Below, piece by piece: positions 36,897 through 44,962 of a DNA stretch of 64,000 nucleotides; position 1 is the stretch's first letter, and the number at the start of each line of letters is the position of its first letter. The stretch is taken from positions 248,001-312,000 of the forward strand of contig BPGE01000001.1 of the NCBI GenBank assembly GCA_026002875.1. The letters are read 5' to 3'. Made by a program: the position numbers and the translations under genes. The notes below the pieces were generated by a model. It made no database searches and was not told the DNA's origin. It was given only the letters and a program-made list of their open reading frames with translations. This DNA comes from Bryobacteraceae bacterium. Its GTDB lineage: Bacteria > Acidobacteriota > Terriglobia > Bryobacterales > Bryobacteraceae.

Positions 36897-37820
36897 ATGA
36901 GGCGGTTGATTTCATGGCTGGCGGCTGCGGCGGCGGCCGAGGCTGTCGCCTTTGCGCTGGCGCAGGCGCCAGCGCCCCGGATCGACAAGGCCCGGCTGGA
37001 GAGCTTCATCCGGCATCTGATGCTGTGGGGGCCGCAGATCGAAGTGACGCTTTCCGATCCGCGGCCGTCGGGCGTGGATGGCCTGTACGAGCTGCAGGTG
37101 ACGGGGCGGTATCAGCAGGCGAGCGTGGAAGAACTGTTCTACGTCAGCGGCGATGGCCGGCACGTGCTGCGGGGATCGCTGTTCCGGGCGGATCAGGCGC
37201 CTTATGCTGCGGACGCGGCGAAGATCCGCACGGAAGGGCATCCGGCGATGGGCGCGAAGAATCCGAAAGACGCGCTGCTGCAGCTTGTGGTGTTCAGCGA
37301 TTTCCAGTGCGGTTTCTGCCGCGAGGAGGCGCGGTCGCTGCGGGAGAATCTGCCCAAGGCGTATCCGGGGCAGTTCCGGCTGGTGTTCCGGGACCTGCCG
37401 ATCGAGCAGATCCATCCGTGGGCCAAGCCTGCGGCGGTGGCGGGGCGCTGCGCCTTCCGGCAGAGCGAGGATCTGTTCTGGAAATATCACGACTGGATTT
37501 TTGAAAAACAGGCGGAAATCAAGCCGGACAATTTCCGCATCAAAGCCCTGGAGTGGCTGAAATCGGCCGGCGGCGACGAGAAGGCGTTCACGGCGTGCCT
37601 GGACGATCCGGAAGCGGCGGCGGAGGTGGCGCGGAGCGTCGCCGAAGCCCGGCAGCTGCGGATTCAGTCGACGCCGACGCTGTTCGTCAACGGGCGGGCG
37701 CTCGCCGGGAACGTTCCCTGGCCGCAGCTGAAGCCGATTCTCGACCTGGAGCTGGAATTCGCGAAGAAGTCCGCCGGTGCGGACTGCTGCTCGCTGACGC
37801 TGCCGGTTCCCGGCAAATAG
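36897..37820 (+). CDS. DsbA-like periplasmic thiol-disulfide oxidoreductase
   Basis: 307 aa with a signal peptide (LISWLAAAAAAEAVAFALAQ). A preliminary alpha/beta region (30-110) precedes a DsbA-type thioredoxin fold: FSDFQCGFCREEA with Cys138 and Cys141, a helical insert, and the cis-Pro loop STPTLFVNGRAL. The resemblance to the thioredoxin_4/DSBA group that also includes disulfide isomerases is clear, but oxidase versus isomerase activity cannot be told. The M28 peptidase gene starts 18 nt downstream and is probably co-transcribed. Confidence 0.87.
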   Translation: MRRLISWLAAAAAAEAVAFALAQAPAPRIDKARLESFIRHLMLWGPQIEVTLSDPRPSGVDGLYELQVTGRYQQASVEELFYVSGDGRHVLRGSLFRADQAPYAADAAKIRTEGHPAMGAKNPKDALLQLVVFSDFQCGFCREEARSLRENLPKAYPGQFRLVFRDLPIEQIHPWAKPAAVAGRCAFRQSEDLFWKYHDWIFEKQAEIKPDNFRIKALEWLKSAGGDEKAFTACLDDPEAAAEVARSVAEARQLRIQSTPTLFVNGRALAGNVPWPQLKPILDLELEFAKKSAGADCCSLTLPVPGK

Positions 37821-37838
37821 CCAATCGCGGAGATGTGC

Positions 37839-39671
37839 ATGACCAGAAGAGTTTTCCCCATCCTGCTGAGCGGCGCGCTGGCCGCCGTTCTGGCTGCGGG
37901 CGCCCTGCGTCCTGGCGTCATCAGCGAACAGAGCTACCGCGAAAGCGTGAAGTTTCTGGCCTCGGAATCGCTGAAAGGAAGGCTGACGGGCACGGCGGAA
38001 AACGAGAAAGCCGCGCGGTGGATCGCGGCGCGGTTCCGGGAACTGGGGCTGAAGCCGGTTCCGGGGCAGAAGGACTATTTCCAGAGGTTCGAGGTGACGG
38101 TGAGCGCCACTCTGGGCAAGGGCAACCGGCTGGCTGAAATCGACGGGAGCGGCAAGCCGCGCAGCCTCGTGTTCGGGCAGGATTTCCAGCCGCTGAACTT
38201 TTCCGGCAGCGGGCGGGCTGCGGGCGAGGTTGTCTTCGCCGGCTACGGGATCACGGCGCCGGAATACGGCTATGACGACTACGAAGGCGTCGACGCCAAG
38301 GGCAAAATCGTGCTGGTGCTGCGGCACGAGCCGCAGGAGTTCGACGAGAAGAGCGTGTTCGCCGGACGCGCCTACACGACGCATGCGCAGGTGCAGAACA
38401 AGGCGGTGAATGCGAAGTTCCACGGCGCCGCGGCCGTGCTGCTGGTGAACGATCTGCCGAACCACTCGGGAGACGAGGACCGGCTGGACCGTTTTTCGAG
38501 CCGCGTGGGGCCGACCTCGGCGGATATTCCTGTCGTGCAGGTGCGCGCCGCCGTGGCCGAGAAATGGCTGGAGCGCGCCGGGATCAGCCTGAAGCAGTGG
38601 ATCGAGGAAACGGACCGGACGCTGAAGCCGAAGCCGGTGGCGCTGCCTGGCGTGCGCCTGGAGGCAGCCGCGGATGTGGTGCGGCGGCGCAGCGCGTCGC
38701 CGAACGTGGCCGCGTATCTGCCGGGAGAGACGGATGAATACGTGGTGATCGGTGCGCACTTCGATCATCTGGGCCTGGGCGAGCAGAGCTCGATGGCGCC
38801 GGACCAGGCGGGGAAGGCGGTGCACCCGGGGGCGGACGACAACGCTTCAGGCACGGCCGGACTGCTGGAGCTGGCGGCGTACTTCGCCGGGCGGCCGAAA
38901 CAGAAGCGCGGGATTCTGTTTCTGGCGTTTTCGGGCGAAGAGCTGGGGCTGATCGGCTCGAACTTCTACGTCAACAATCCGCTGCTGCCGCTGAAGAGGG
39001 CCGTGGCGATGATCAACATGGACATGATCGGGCGCATCCAGAACGGGCGCGTATACGTGGGCGGCACGGGGACGGGCGATTCGCTGAAGCAGATTCTGGA
39101 AGAGGCCAAAGCCGGCTCGCCGCTGCAGTTCGATTACTCCGATCAGGGCGGGTACGGATCGAGCGATCATTTTTCGTTCGTGAACAAGGAGGTGCCGGTG
39201 CTGTTCTTCTTCTCGGGGCTGCACGCGGACTATCACAAGCCGTCCGACACGTGGGACAAGATCAACGCGGCGGAGGCGGCGCAGATGCTGGAAGTGGTGG
39301 CGCGGGTGGCGGAGAAGCTGGCTGGGGGCGAGGCGCGTCCGCAGTATGTGAAGGTGCAGATGCCGCAGCAGCCGGCGATGGCGGGCAGCGCGGGTTCGGG
39401 CGCGTGGTTCGGCTCGGTGCCGGACATGGGGGAGTCGAAGGACGGCTTCCGGATTTCGGACGTGATGAAGGGATCGCCCGCGGAGGCGGCGGGGCTGAAA
39501 GGCGGGGACGTGATCATCGAGTTCGACGGCAAGCCGATCTCGAACCTGTACGACTTCACGTATGCGCTGCGGATGAAGAAGCCGGGCGACGTGGTGGTGG
39601 TGAAATACCGGCGGGAGGGGCAGGTTCACGAGACGCAGGCGACGCTGCGGAGCCGGGGGCAGATGCGGTGA
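37839..39671 (+). CDS. Secreted M28 zinc aminopeptidase with PA and PDZ domains
   Basis: 610 aa with an N-terminal signal. Order: helical cap and PA domain (about 100-250, AGEVVFAGYGITAPEYGYDDYEG), the M28 catalytic domain with the zinc ligands in AHFDHLG, HPGADDNASG, FSGEELGL, NMDMIG and HADYHKPSDTWD, and a C-terminal PDZ domain (about 515-600, DVMKGSPAEAAGLKGGDVIIEFDGKPI). All five metal-binding positions are intact, so it should be active as an aminopeptidase acting on exported peptides. ATG 37839 is preferred since GGAG lies 6 nt upstream; ATG 37833 is alternative. Confidence 0.93.
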   Translation: MTRRVFPILLSGALAAVLAAGALRPGVISEQSYRESVKFLASESLKGRLTGTAENEKAARWIAARFRELGLKPVPGQKDYFQRFEVTVSATLGKGNRLAEIDGSGKPRSLVFGQDFQPLNFSGSGRAAGEVVFAGYGITAPEYGYDDYEGVDAKGKIVLVLRHEPQEFDEKSVFAGRAYTTHAQVQNKAVNAKFHGAAAVLLVNDLPNHSGDEDRLDRFSSRVGPTSADIPVVQVRAAVAEKWLERAGISLKQWIEETDRTLKPKPVALPGVRLEAAADVVRRRSASPNVAAYLPGETDEYVVIGAHFDHLGLGEQSSMAPDQAGKAVHPGADDNASGTAGLLELAAYFAGRPKQKRGILFLAFSGEELGLIGSNFYVNNPLLPLKRAVAMINMDMIGRIQNGRVYVGGTGTGDSLKQILEEAKAGSPLQFDYSDQGGYGSSDHFSFVNKEVPVLFFFSGLHADYHKPSDTWDKINAAEAAQMLEVVARVAEKLAGGEARPQYVKVQMPQQPAMAGSAGSGAWFGSVPDMGESKDGFRISDVMKGSPAEAAGLKGGDVIIEFDGKPISNLYDFTYALRMKKPGDVVVVKYRREGQVHETQATLRSRGQMR

Positions 39672-39719
39672 CGTCCGGCTAACGTCCGGGCGGGGGTCTG
39701 CCGATGAGAGAAGAGAGGC

Positions 39720-40337
39720 ATGGCACAAGCATTACTGCCTGAAGGCGCGGTGTGGGATCTGCCGCCGGTGATCCTGCACCCGTTCTCCGATCCCGCCGGG
39801 CCCGACCAGCTTGTGGAGAGCAGCCGCGCCCATCTGATGCTGGAAGGGATTCTGCCGATGGGGGGGCTGACGGAGGAGGAGCTTCTGCGGCGGCTTCTGT
39901 CGGGGCGTCTGACGGAAGTGAAGATGCTTTTTTATGTGGGGCGGGATCTGGAGCGGTGGCTGAGCCAGTGCGCGGAGATGGCGGCGCGGGACGCGGACCT
40001 GTCGCGAGCCGGGGTGAACGCGGCGAGCTTCGCCGATCTGCTGGTGGAACATCCCCCGGAGAAGGTGCTTGCGAAGCTGACGAAGTGGGGCGTGTCCGAC
40101 TACAAGTCGATCTTCTCGCGCGCCCTGGGCTTGCAGGCGGCGTTCGCGCAGCCGCCGGACTTTGATTTCGTGACTCCGGCGTTCATCCGGAACTATTTCC
40201 GTTTCGCCGATCAGCTCTGGCAGGCGCGCCAATCGCTGCAGAGCTTCCCCACGCTGCCTCCGCAGCAGTTCCGTTTCGAGCTGTACGCCTCGGCCGAGTA
40301 CGCGCGCATGCTCGAGCGGCAGTGGGAAGAGGGCTGA
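39720..40337 (+). CDS. Hypothetical cytosolic protein
   Basis: 205 aa, no signal peptide or membrane segment, mixed helical with a Pro-rich start. No family recognised. Segments such as GLTEEELLRRLLSGRLTEVKMLFYVGRDLERWLSQCAEMAARDAD and FVTPAFIRNYFRFADQLWQARQSL look like genuine amphipathic helices, and a purine-rich GAGAGAAGAGAGG precedes ATG 39720. 48 nt after the M28 gene, so possibly in the same operon. Confidence 0.7.
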   Translation: MAQALLPEGAVWDLPPVILHPFSDPAGPDQLVESSRAHLMLEGILPMGGLTEEELLRRLLSGRLTEVKMLFYVGRDLERWLSQCAEMAARDADLSRAGVNAASFADLLVEHPPEKVLAKLTKWGVSDYKSIFSRALGLQAAFAQPPDFDFVTPAFIRNYFRFADQLWQARQSLQSFPTLPPQQFRFELYASAEYARMLERQWEEG

Positions 40338-40397
40338 AGCCCCGGCGCGCTTCGAGAGAAAGCCTGCTTGCCCACCGCCGGGGCTGGGACGCCGCGT

Positions 40398-40419
40398 TCC
40401 CGGCTTGCCGGGATATGAT
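40398..40419 (+). promoter_or_regulatory. Inverted repeat abutting the -10 box of the sugar operon
   Basis: TCCCGGC-TT-GCCGGGA (40398-40413) is a perfect 7-2-7 inverted repeat immediately followed by TATGAT (40414-40419), a good -10 box 24 nt before ATG 40444. A protein bound here would occupy the promoter spacer, as for a classical repressor or a MerR-like activator. Confidence 0.55.
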
Positions 40420-40443
40420 GTTCCGGTAGCAGAGGAACGCAGC

Positions 40444-41631
40444 ATGGAATCCACCCGCCGGACCTTTCTGATGAGCACGGCCGCGACGGCCGTTCTGGCT
40501 CAACCGTCTCCCAATGACCGCATCCGGCTTGGGCTGATCGGCTGCGGCGGCCGCGGGCGCGACCTGCTGAAGATGGTGGTCTCGTCGGGCGAGAACGCGG
40601 CGATCACGGCCGTGTGCGACGTGTGGCGCGTCAACCGGGAGGCGATGGCGCGCGAGGTGGAGATGGCGTTCGGCCAGGCGCCGTTCCAGACGACGCGGTA
40701 TCAGGAGATTCTGGCGCGCAAGGACGTGGATGCGGTGCTGATCGCCACGCCGGATTTCACGCATCCGAAGATCCTGGCCGATGCCGTGCAGGCGGGCAAG
40801 GACGCCTACGTCGAGAAGCCGTTCGCGACGACGTTTGAAGAGGCGCGGATGGCGTACGACGCGGTGAAGCGGACGGACCGCGTGGTGCAGGTGGGGACGC
40901 AGCGGCGCAGCGAGGCGAAGTTCATGGCCGCAGCCGAGGCCATCCGGAAGGGCGTGATCGGCAAGGTGACGCGGGTGTCGATGGAGTATCACTTCTTCGA
41001 GCCGCGCTGGCGGCGCGATTACCACATGATTACGGCGGAAGACGTCGACTGGGAGGCGTTCCGGTTCGGCGGGCGCATCCAGGGCGGGTTCGATCCGCGC
41101 AAGCTGCGGGAGTGGCAGCTGTTCCGCGACACCACGAACGGCATTCCGGGCTTGTGGATGACGCATCTGATCGACCTAGCGGCGTGGTATCTGAACGATC
41201 CGTTTCCGAAGGGCGCCATGGCGATGGGCGGCGTGTATCACTGGAAAGACGGGCGGCAGACGAGCGATGTTTTCCAGGCGATGCTCGAGTACACGGACTG
41301 CCTGGTGACGTTCGCCATGAGCCTGACGAATTCGGCGGGCGGGCGGAACCTGTGGTTCGGGATCAAGGGCGTGCTGGACGCCGAGGCGAACCGCGTTTCC
41401 GGCGACGGGAGCCGCGATCCGGACCGGGTGATGCAGCCCTACACGCTGCCGCTGCCGCCGGAGGTCGAGTCGCACATGGCGAACTTCCTGCGCTGCATGC
41501 GCACGCGGGCGACGCCGCGGGCGAGCGTCGAGGCGGGCTATGCGCACGCCGTGGCGACGTGCATGGCGGCGGTGTCGCTGGAGACGGGGCGCCGCGTGGG
41601 CTACGACCCGGTGAAGCGGGAGCTGACATGA
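40444..41631 (+). CDS. Gfo/Idh/MocA family oxidoreductase, exported type
   Basis: 395 aa. NAD(P)-dependent sugar or cyclitol dehydrogenase family. A twin-arginine-like signal (STRRTFLMSTAATAVLA) precedes the Rossmann motif LGLIGCGGRGRDL; then VLIATPDFTHPKILADA, the catalytic-lysine motif AYVEKPFATT, and a C-terminal beta domain (PGLWMTHLIDLAAWYL). Exported members of this family occur in Acidobacteriota and Planctomycetota and may carry a bound cofactor through the Tat system. First gene of a three-gene operon with overlapping ends; substrate unknown. Confidence 0.88.
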   Translation: MESTRRTFLMSTAATAVLAQPSPNDRIRLGLIGCGGRGRDLLKMVVSSGENAAITAVCDVWRVNREAMAREVEMAFGQAPFQTTRYQEILARKDVDAVLIATPDFTHPKILADAVQAGKDAYVEKPFATTFEEARMAYDAVKRTDRVVQVGTQRRSEAKFMAAAEAIRKGVIGKVTRVSMEYHFFEPRWRRDYHMITAEDVDWEAFRFGGRIQGGFDPRKLREWQLFRDTTNGIPGLWMTHLIDLAAWYLNDPFPKGAMAMGGVYHWKDGRQTSDVFQAMLEYTDCLVTFAMSLTNSAGGRNLWFGIKGVLDAEANRVSGDGSRDPDRVMQPYTLPLPPEVESHMANFLRCMRTRATPRASVEAGYAHAVATCMAAVSLETGRRVGYDPVKRELT

Positions 41632-42785
41632 CGCGGCGGGAGTTTCTGGCGGCTCCGGCGATGCTCGTGCAGAAAGGCGCGCCGGCGGTGCGCTCGATCG
41701 AGGCGCTGCCGGTGCGGTATCCGGTGACGGGCTATTTCCGCTTCTTCACGAAGCCGGAGCGTCCGGCGGTGTTCGTCAAGATCACCTGCGAAGACGGCAC
41801 GACGGGCTGGGGTCAGAGCGTGCCGATTCCGACGTGGAGCTACGAGACGCTGGAGTCGGTGACGGGCACGATCCGGCAGTATCTGGCGCCGGTGCTGATC
41901 GGGCTGAACGCGACCGACATCGCCGAAGCGCACCGGCGCATGAACCGCGCCATCGCGCCGTCGTTTTCGACGGGCATGCCGATTGCGAAATCCGGCATCG
42001 ACATGGCGCTGCACGACATCGCGGGGAAGCTGGCGGGGAAGAACATCGCCGACCTGTGGCAGCGGAAGCCGATCGGGAAGATCACGCTGAGCTGGACGGT
42101 GAACGTGCGCTCGATGGGGGAGGCGGAAGAGCTGCTGGAAGCGGGGCGCAAACAGGGCTACCGGCATTTCAACATCAAGGTGGCGCCGGATCCGAAGTTC
42201 GATGTCGAGCTGGCGCGCCGCGTGCGGAGGTTCGCGCCGGAGTGCTTCCTGTGGGCGGACGCCAACGGCGGCTACAATCTGGCGACGGCGCTGGACGTGC
42301 TGCCGAAGCTGCGCGACGCGGGCGTCGACGTGATGGAGCAGCCGCTGCCGCCGAACCGGCTCTCCGGGCTGCGCGAGCTGAAGAAGCAGGGGGCGCTGCC
42401 GCTGCTGCTGGACGAGGGCGTGGTGAGCGTGGCGGACCTGGAGGAGTTTCACAAGCTGGGGCTGATGGACGGCGTGGCGATGAAGCCGGCGCGCACGGCG
42501 GGGCTGTGGGACGGGCGGCAGCAGGTGGAGTATCTGGAGCGGCACGGGCTCATGTTCCTGGGCAGCGGGCTGACGGACCCGGACGTCAGCCTGGCGGCGT
42601 CGCTGGCGCTTTACGCCGCGTACGGGCTGAAATATCCTGCGGCGCTGAACGGGCTGCAGTTCCTTGCCGGATCGTGGCTGAAGACGCCGTTCCGGCTGGA
42701 GGACGGCGCGCTGCGCGCGCCGCGCGGACCGGGGCTGGGAGTGGAAGTGGACGAGGAGAAGCTCCGCCGTGATTCGCAAGGTTAG
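41628..42785 (+). CDS. Mandelate racemase/muconate lactonizing enzyme family protein
   Basis: 385 aa of the enolase superfamily, with a possible Tat-type N-terminus (MTRREFLAAPAML). Metal ligands fit Asp211 (WADANGGYN), Glu237 (MEQPLP) and Asp262 (LDEGV); catalytic lysines fit Lys184 (FNIKV) and Lys286 (AMKPART), placing it in the MLE-like branch. The first lysine of the usual KxK is Asn182 here. Likely a sugar-acid dehydratase, epimerase or cycloisomerase acting on the product of the preceding dehydrogenase. Its ATG overlaps the upstream stop by 4 nt. Confidence 0.85.
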   Translation: MTRREFLAAPAMLVQKGAPAVRSIEALPVRYPVTGYFRFFTKPERPAVFVKITCEDGTTGWGQSVPIPTWSYETLESVTGTIRQYLAPVLIGLNATDIAEAHRRMNRAIAPSFSTGMPIAKSGIDMALHDIAGKLAGKNIADLWQRKPIGKITLSWTVNVRSMGEAEELLEAGRKQGYRHFNIKVAPDPKFDVELARRVRRFAPECFLWADANGGYNLATALDVLPKLRDAGVDVMEQPLPPNRLSGLRELKKQGALPLLLDEGVVSVADLEEFHKLGLMDGVAMKPARTAGLWDGRQQVEYLERHGLMFLGSGLTDPDVSLAASLALYAAYGLKYPAALNGLQFLAGSWLKTPFRLEDGALRAPRGPGLGVEVDEEKLRRDSQG

Positions 42786-43647
42786 AACAGGAAAGATTCT
42801 TTTTGTTTTGGCTGCGCTTCCTGCCGCGGCGCAGATGGAGTGGCGCGAGCTGCCGGGCGGGCGCGTGGAGGTGCTGGACGCGGGGCGTCCCGCGCTCGTG
42901 TACAACGCCGGTCCGCAACTGCCCGCGGGCGTGCCGGAGCACCGCAGGCGCTGCTGCTACATCTTTCCCGTGTTCACGCCCGGGGGCGTGAACGTGCTGG
43001 ACGACTTTCCCAAAGACCACTATCATCATCACGGGCTGTTCTGGGCGTGGCCGGTGGTGGAAACATCTTCGGGGCGTTTTGATTTATGGATGTACCGCGG
43101 GATCGAGCACCGGTTCGAGGGCTGGATCCGGCGGGACCCGCGCGAGGGCGCCGCGCAGCTGGTGGCCGAGAACGGCTGGTATGTGAAGGACGCGCGGATC
43201 GTGCGGGAGGTGGCGGAGATTCTGGTGCATCCGGCGAAGGGCGATGAACGGCGCATCGACGTGACGCTGGAGTGGGAGGCGCTGAAGGGGCCGGTGACGC
43301 TGCGCGGCTCGCAGGAAGAGGGCAAGAGCTACGGCGGGTTCAGCGCGCGTTTCGCGCCGCGCGAGGGCACCGCGATCCGGACGAGCGAAGGGGCGGTGAC
43401 GAAAGACGAGGACCTGGTGCGGCACCGCTGGGCGGAGCTGGAAGCCGTCTACGGCGGGCGCAAAGCCGTGCTGCGGATCACGCCGCACGAGAGCAGCCCG
43501 GGCGCGCCTTATCAGTGGTGCCTGAGGGAGTACGGTTTCGTGGGAGCGTCCTTTCCGGGGCGGACGGCGGAATCGAACGGCTACACGCTGCAGCCGGGCG
43601 TTCCGCTGCGGCTGCGGTTCACGGTGACCGTGGCCGACGTGCGCTGA
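42769..43647 (+). CDS. PmoA-like (DUF6807) secreted protein
   Basis: 292 aa with an N-terminal signal (ILFVLAALPAAAQM). The family is identified by DDFPKDHYHHHGLFWAW, EWEALKGPVTLRGSQEEG and DLVRHRWAELEAVYGG. DUF6807 proteins are frequent partners of Gfo/Idh/MocA oxidoreductases in carbohydrate loci of Acidobacteriota and Planctomycetota; activity is not established. The start is GTG 42769, inside the previous gene (17-nt overlap), with GAGGAG about 10 nt upstream. Third gene of the sugar operon. Confidence 0.85.
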   Translation: MIRKVRTGKILFVLAALPAAAQMEWRELPGGRVEVLDAGRPALVYNAGPQLPAGVPEHRRRCCYIFPVFTPGGVNVLDDFPKDHYHHHGLFWAWPVVETSSGRFDLWMYRGIEHRFEGWIRRDPREGAAQLVAENGWYVKDARIVREVAEILVHPAKGDERRIDVTLEWEALKGPVTLRGSQEEGKSYGGFSARFAPREGTAIRTSEGAVTKDEDLVRHRWAELEAVYGGRKAVLRITPHESSPGAPYQWCLREYGFVGASFPGRTAESNGYTLQPGVPLRLRFTVTVADVR

Positions 43648-43669
43648 GACGGGCCCGCCTGCGCGCGGC

Positions 43670-43675
43670 TAGAAT
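43670..43675 (+). promoter_or_regulatory. -10 box (TAGAAT) of the DUF481 gene
   Basis: TAGAAT 92 nt before ATG 43768. The leader contains an ACGCGCG/CGCGCGT hairpin with an 8-nt loop (about 43684-43705). Confidence 0.35.
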
Positions 43676-43767
43676 GGGAGAAACGCGCGCCTGTCTTCGC
43701 GCGTCCGCATGGAGGAGAACCTGCCGGAAACAGAAAGGCGGGAATCCGTTCTTTCCCCTGGAGCTTC

Positions 43768-44847
43768 ATGATGCAGACAGTCCGCACTGTTTTTGTTTTA
43801 ATCGCCGCGCTGTGCGCGCTCCGCGCCGACGTGGTGCTGCTCTCGAACGGAGACCGGGTGAGCGGCCAGGTGGTTTCGGCCGACGGCAAGACGGTGGTGA
43901 TCAGGACGCCCTACGCGGGCGAGCTGAAGATCGACCGCTCGGCGGTGTCGGAGGTGCGGGTGGAAGCGCCGATGTACGTGACGCTGGCCGAGGGCGCGGT
44001 GATTGTTTCGAAAGTGGAGACCACGGAGAAGTCCGTGCGGCTGGTGCAGCCGGACGGGCTGGTGAAGACCGTCGCGCCGGCGGAAATCACGGCGATGCGC
44101 AACGAAGCGGCGCAACGGGCGTGGGAGCGCGAAGAGGAGCGGTGGAAGCATCCGCGCTTCAACGATTTCTGGCGCGGCTCGATGACGTTTTCGATCGCCA
44201 ACACGGCGGGCAACGCGCGCACGTCGACGCTGAGCACGGCGGCCAACGCCGTGCGGGAAGCGGGCAGGAACGTGCTGGCGCTGAATTTCTCGCAGATTTA
44301 CGCCACGCAGAGCACGACGGAGCCGTTCGGACCGACGGCGAACCGCATCAGCGGGTCGATCCGCGCCGACCGGCGGGCGGACGGGCGGTTCTTTCTTTAC
44401 GGCATCAATGCCTACGACTACGACCGATTTTTGTCGCTCGATCTGCGCAGCGTGTTCGGCGGCGGCCTGGGCTACAAGCCGTGGACGAGCCGGCGCGGGT
44501 CGCTCGAGCTGAGCGGCGGCGCCAACTGGAACCGTGAAAAGTTCAGCCGCGAGGAAGGGCCGCTGGTCCGCAACTCTGGCGAAGCAGCCGCGGGGCAGGA
44601 GCTGACGCTGGTGCTGCTGTCGCGGCTGAAGCTGTTCGAGCGCGCCGGGTTCTTCCCGAACCTGACCAACCGGGGCGAGTACCGCTTCAACTTCGACGCA
44701 AACGCGGCGGTGCCGGTGATGAAATGGCTGGAATGGACCGTGGGCGTGAACGACCGGTACCTTTCCAATCCTCTGCCGGGCAAGAAGAAGAACGACATCG
44801 CCATCACGATGGGCGTGCGCGTCAGCTTTGATCAGACTCGCCGCTGA
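43768..44847 (+). CDS. DUF481 family outer-membrane protein
   Basis: 359 aa with a signal peptide (TVFVLIAALCALRADV). An N-terminal SH3-like region (25-105: LLSNGDRVSGQVVSADGKTVVIRT, YAGELKIDRSAV) precedes a helical linker rich in Glu/Arg and a C-terminal beta-barrel of the DUF481/YdiY type (WRGSMTFSIANTAGNARTS, LALNFSQIYAT, KYRFN-like strands, ending IAITMGVRVSFDQTRR). Barrel porins of this family are induced by salt or envelope stress in some bacteria; the role here is unknown. Confidence 0.85.
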   Translation: MMQTVRTVFVLIAALCALRADVVLLSNGDRVSGQVVSADGKTVVIRTPYAGELKIDRSAVSEVRVEAPMYVTLAEGAVIVSKVETTEKSVRLVQPDGLVKTVAPAEITAMRNEAAQRAWEREEERWKHPRFNDFWRGSMTFSIANTAGNARTSTLSTAANAVREAGRNVLALNFSQIYATQSTTEPFGPTANRISGSIRADRRADGRFFLYGINAYDYDRFLSLDLRSVFGGGLGYKPWTSRRGSLELSGGANWNREKFSREEGPLVRNSGEAAAGQELTLVLLSRLKLFERAGFFPNLTNRGEYRFNFDANAAVPVMKWLEWTVGVNDRYLSNPLPGKKKNDIAITMGVRVSFDQTRR

Positions 44848-44939
44848 TGCCTGCCTGTCCTCCGCGAGCCTCCCGAGTTCCGGCGCCGCCGGAGGGAATC
44901 GCTTTACACCGCCGGGACCTGCGTGATAGACACGGATTA

Positions 44940-44955
44940 CTCCCCATATGGGGAG
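44940..44955. promoter_or_regulatory. 16-bp palindrome CTCCCCATATGGGGAG over the ribosome binding site
   Basis: Perfect palindrome whose right arm supplies GGGGAG of the GGGGAGGAAACAG ribosome site in front of ATG 44963. It could be a DNA operator for autoregulation by the encoded HTH protein, or an RNA hairpin hiding the ribosome site. Confidence 0.6.
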
Positions 44956-44962
44956 GAAACAG

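Noticed and set aside
34253-37009. A minus-strand open frame of about 918 codons with Pro/Arg-rich repeats across the tandem array
   Set aside because: It runs through the ARPP-1 gene end, a terminator and the repeat array. The repeat periods are not all multiples of three, all frames are similarly open, and the translation is low-complexity.
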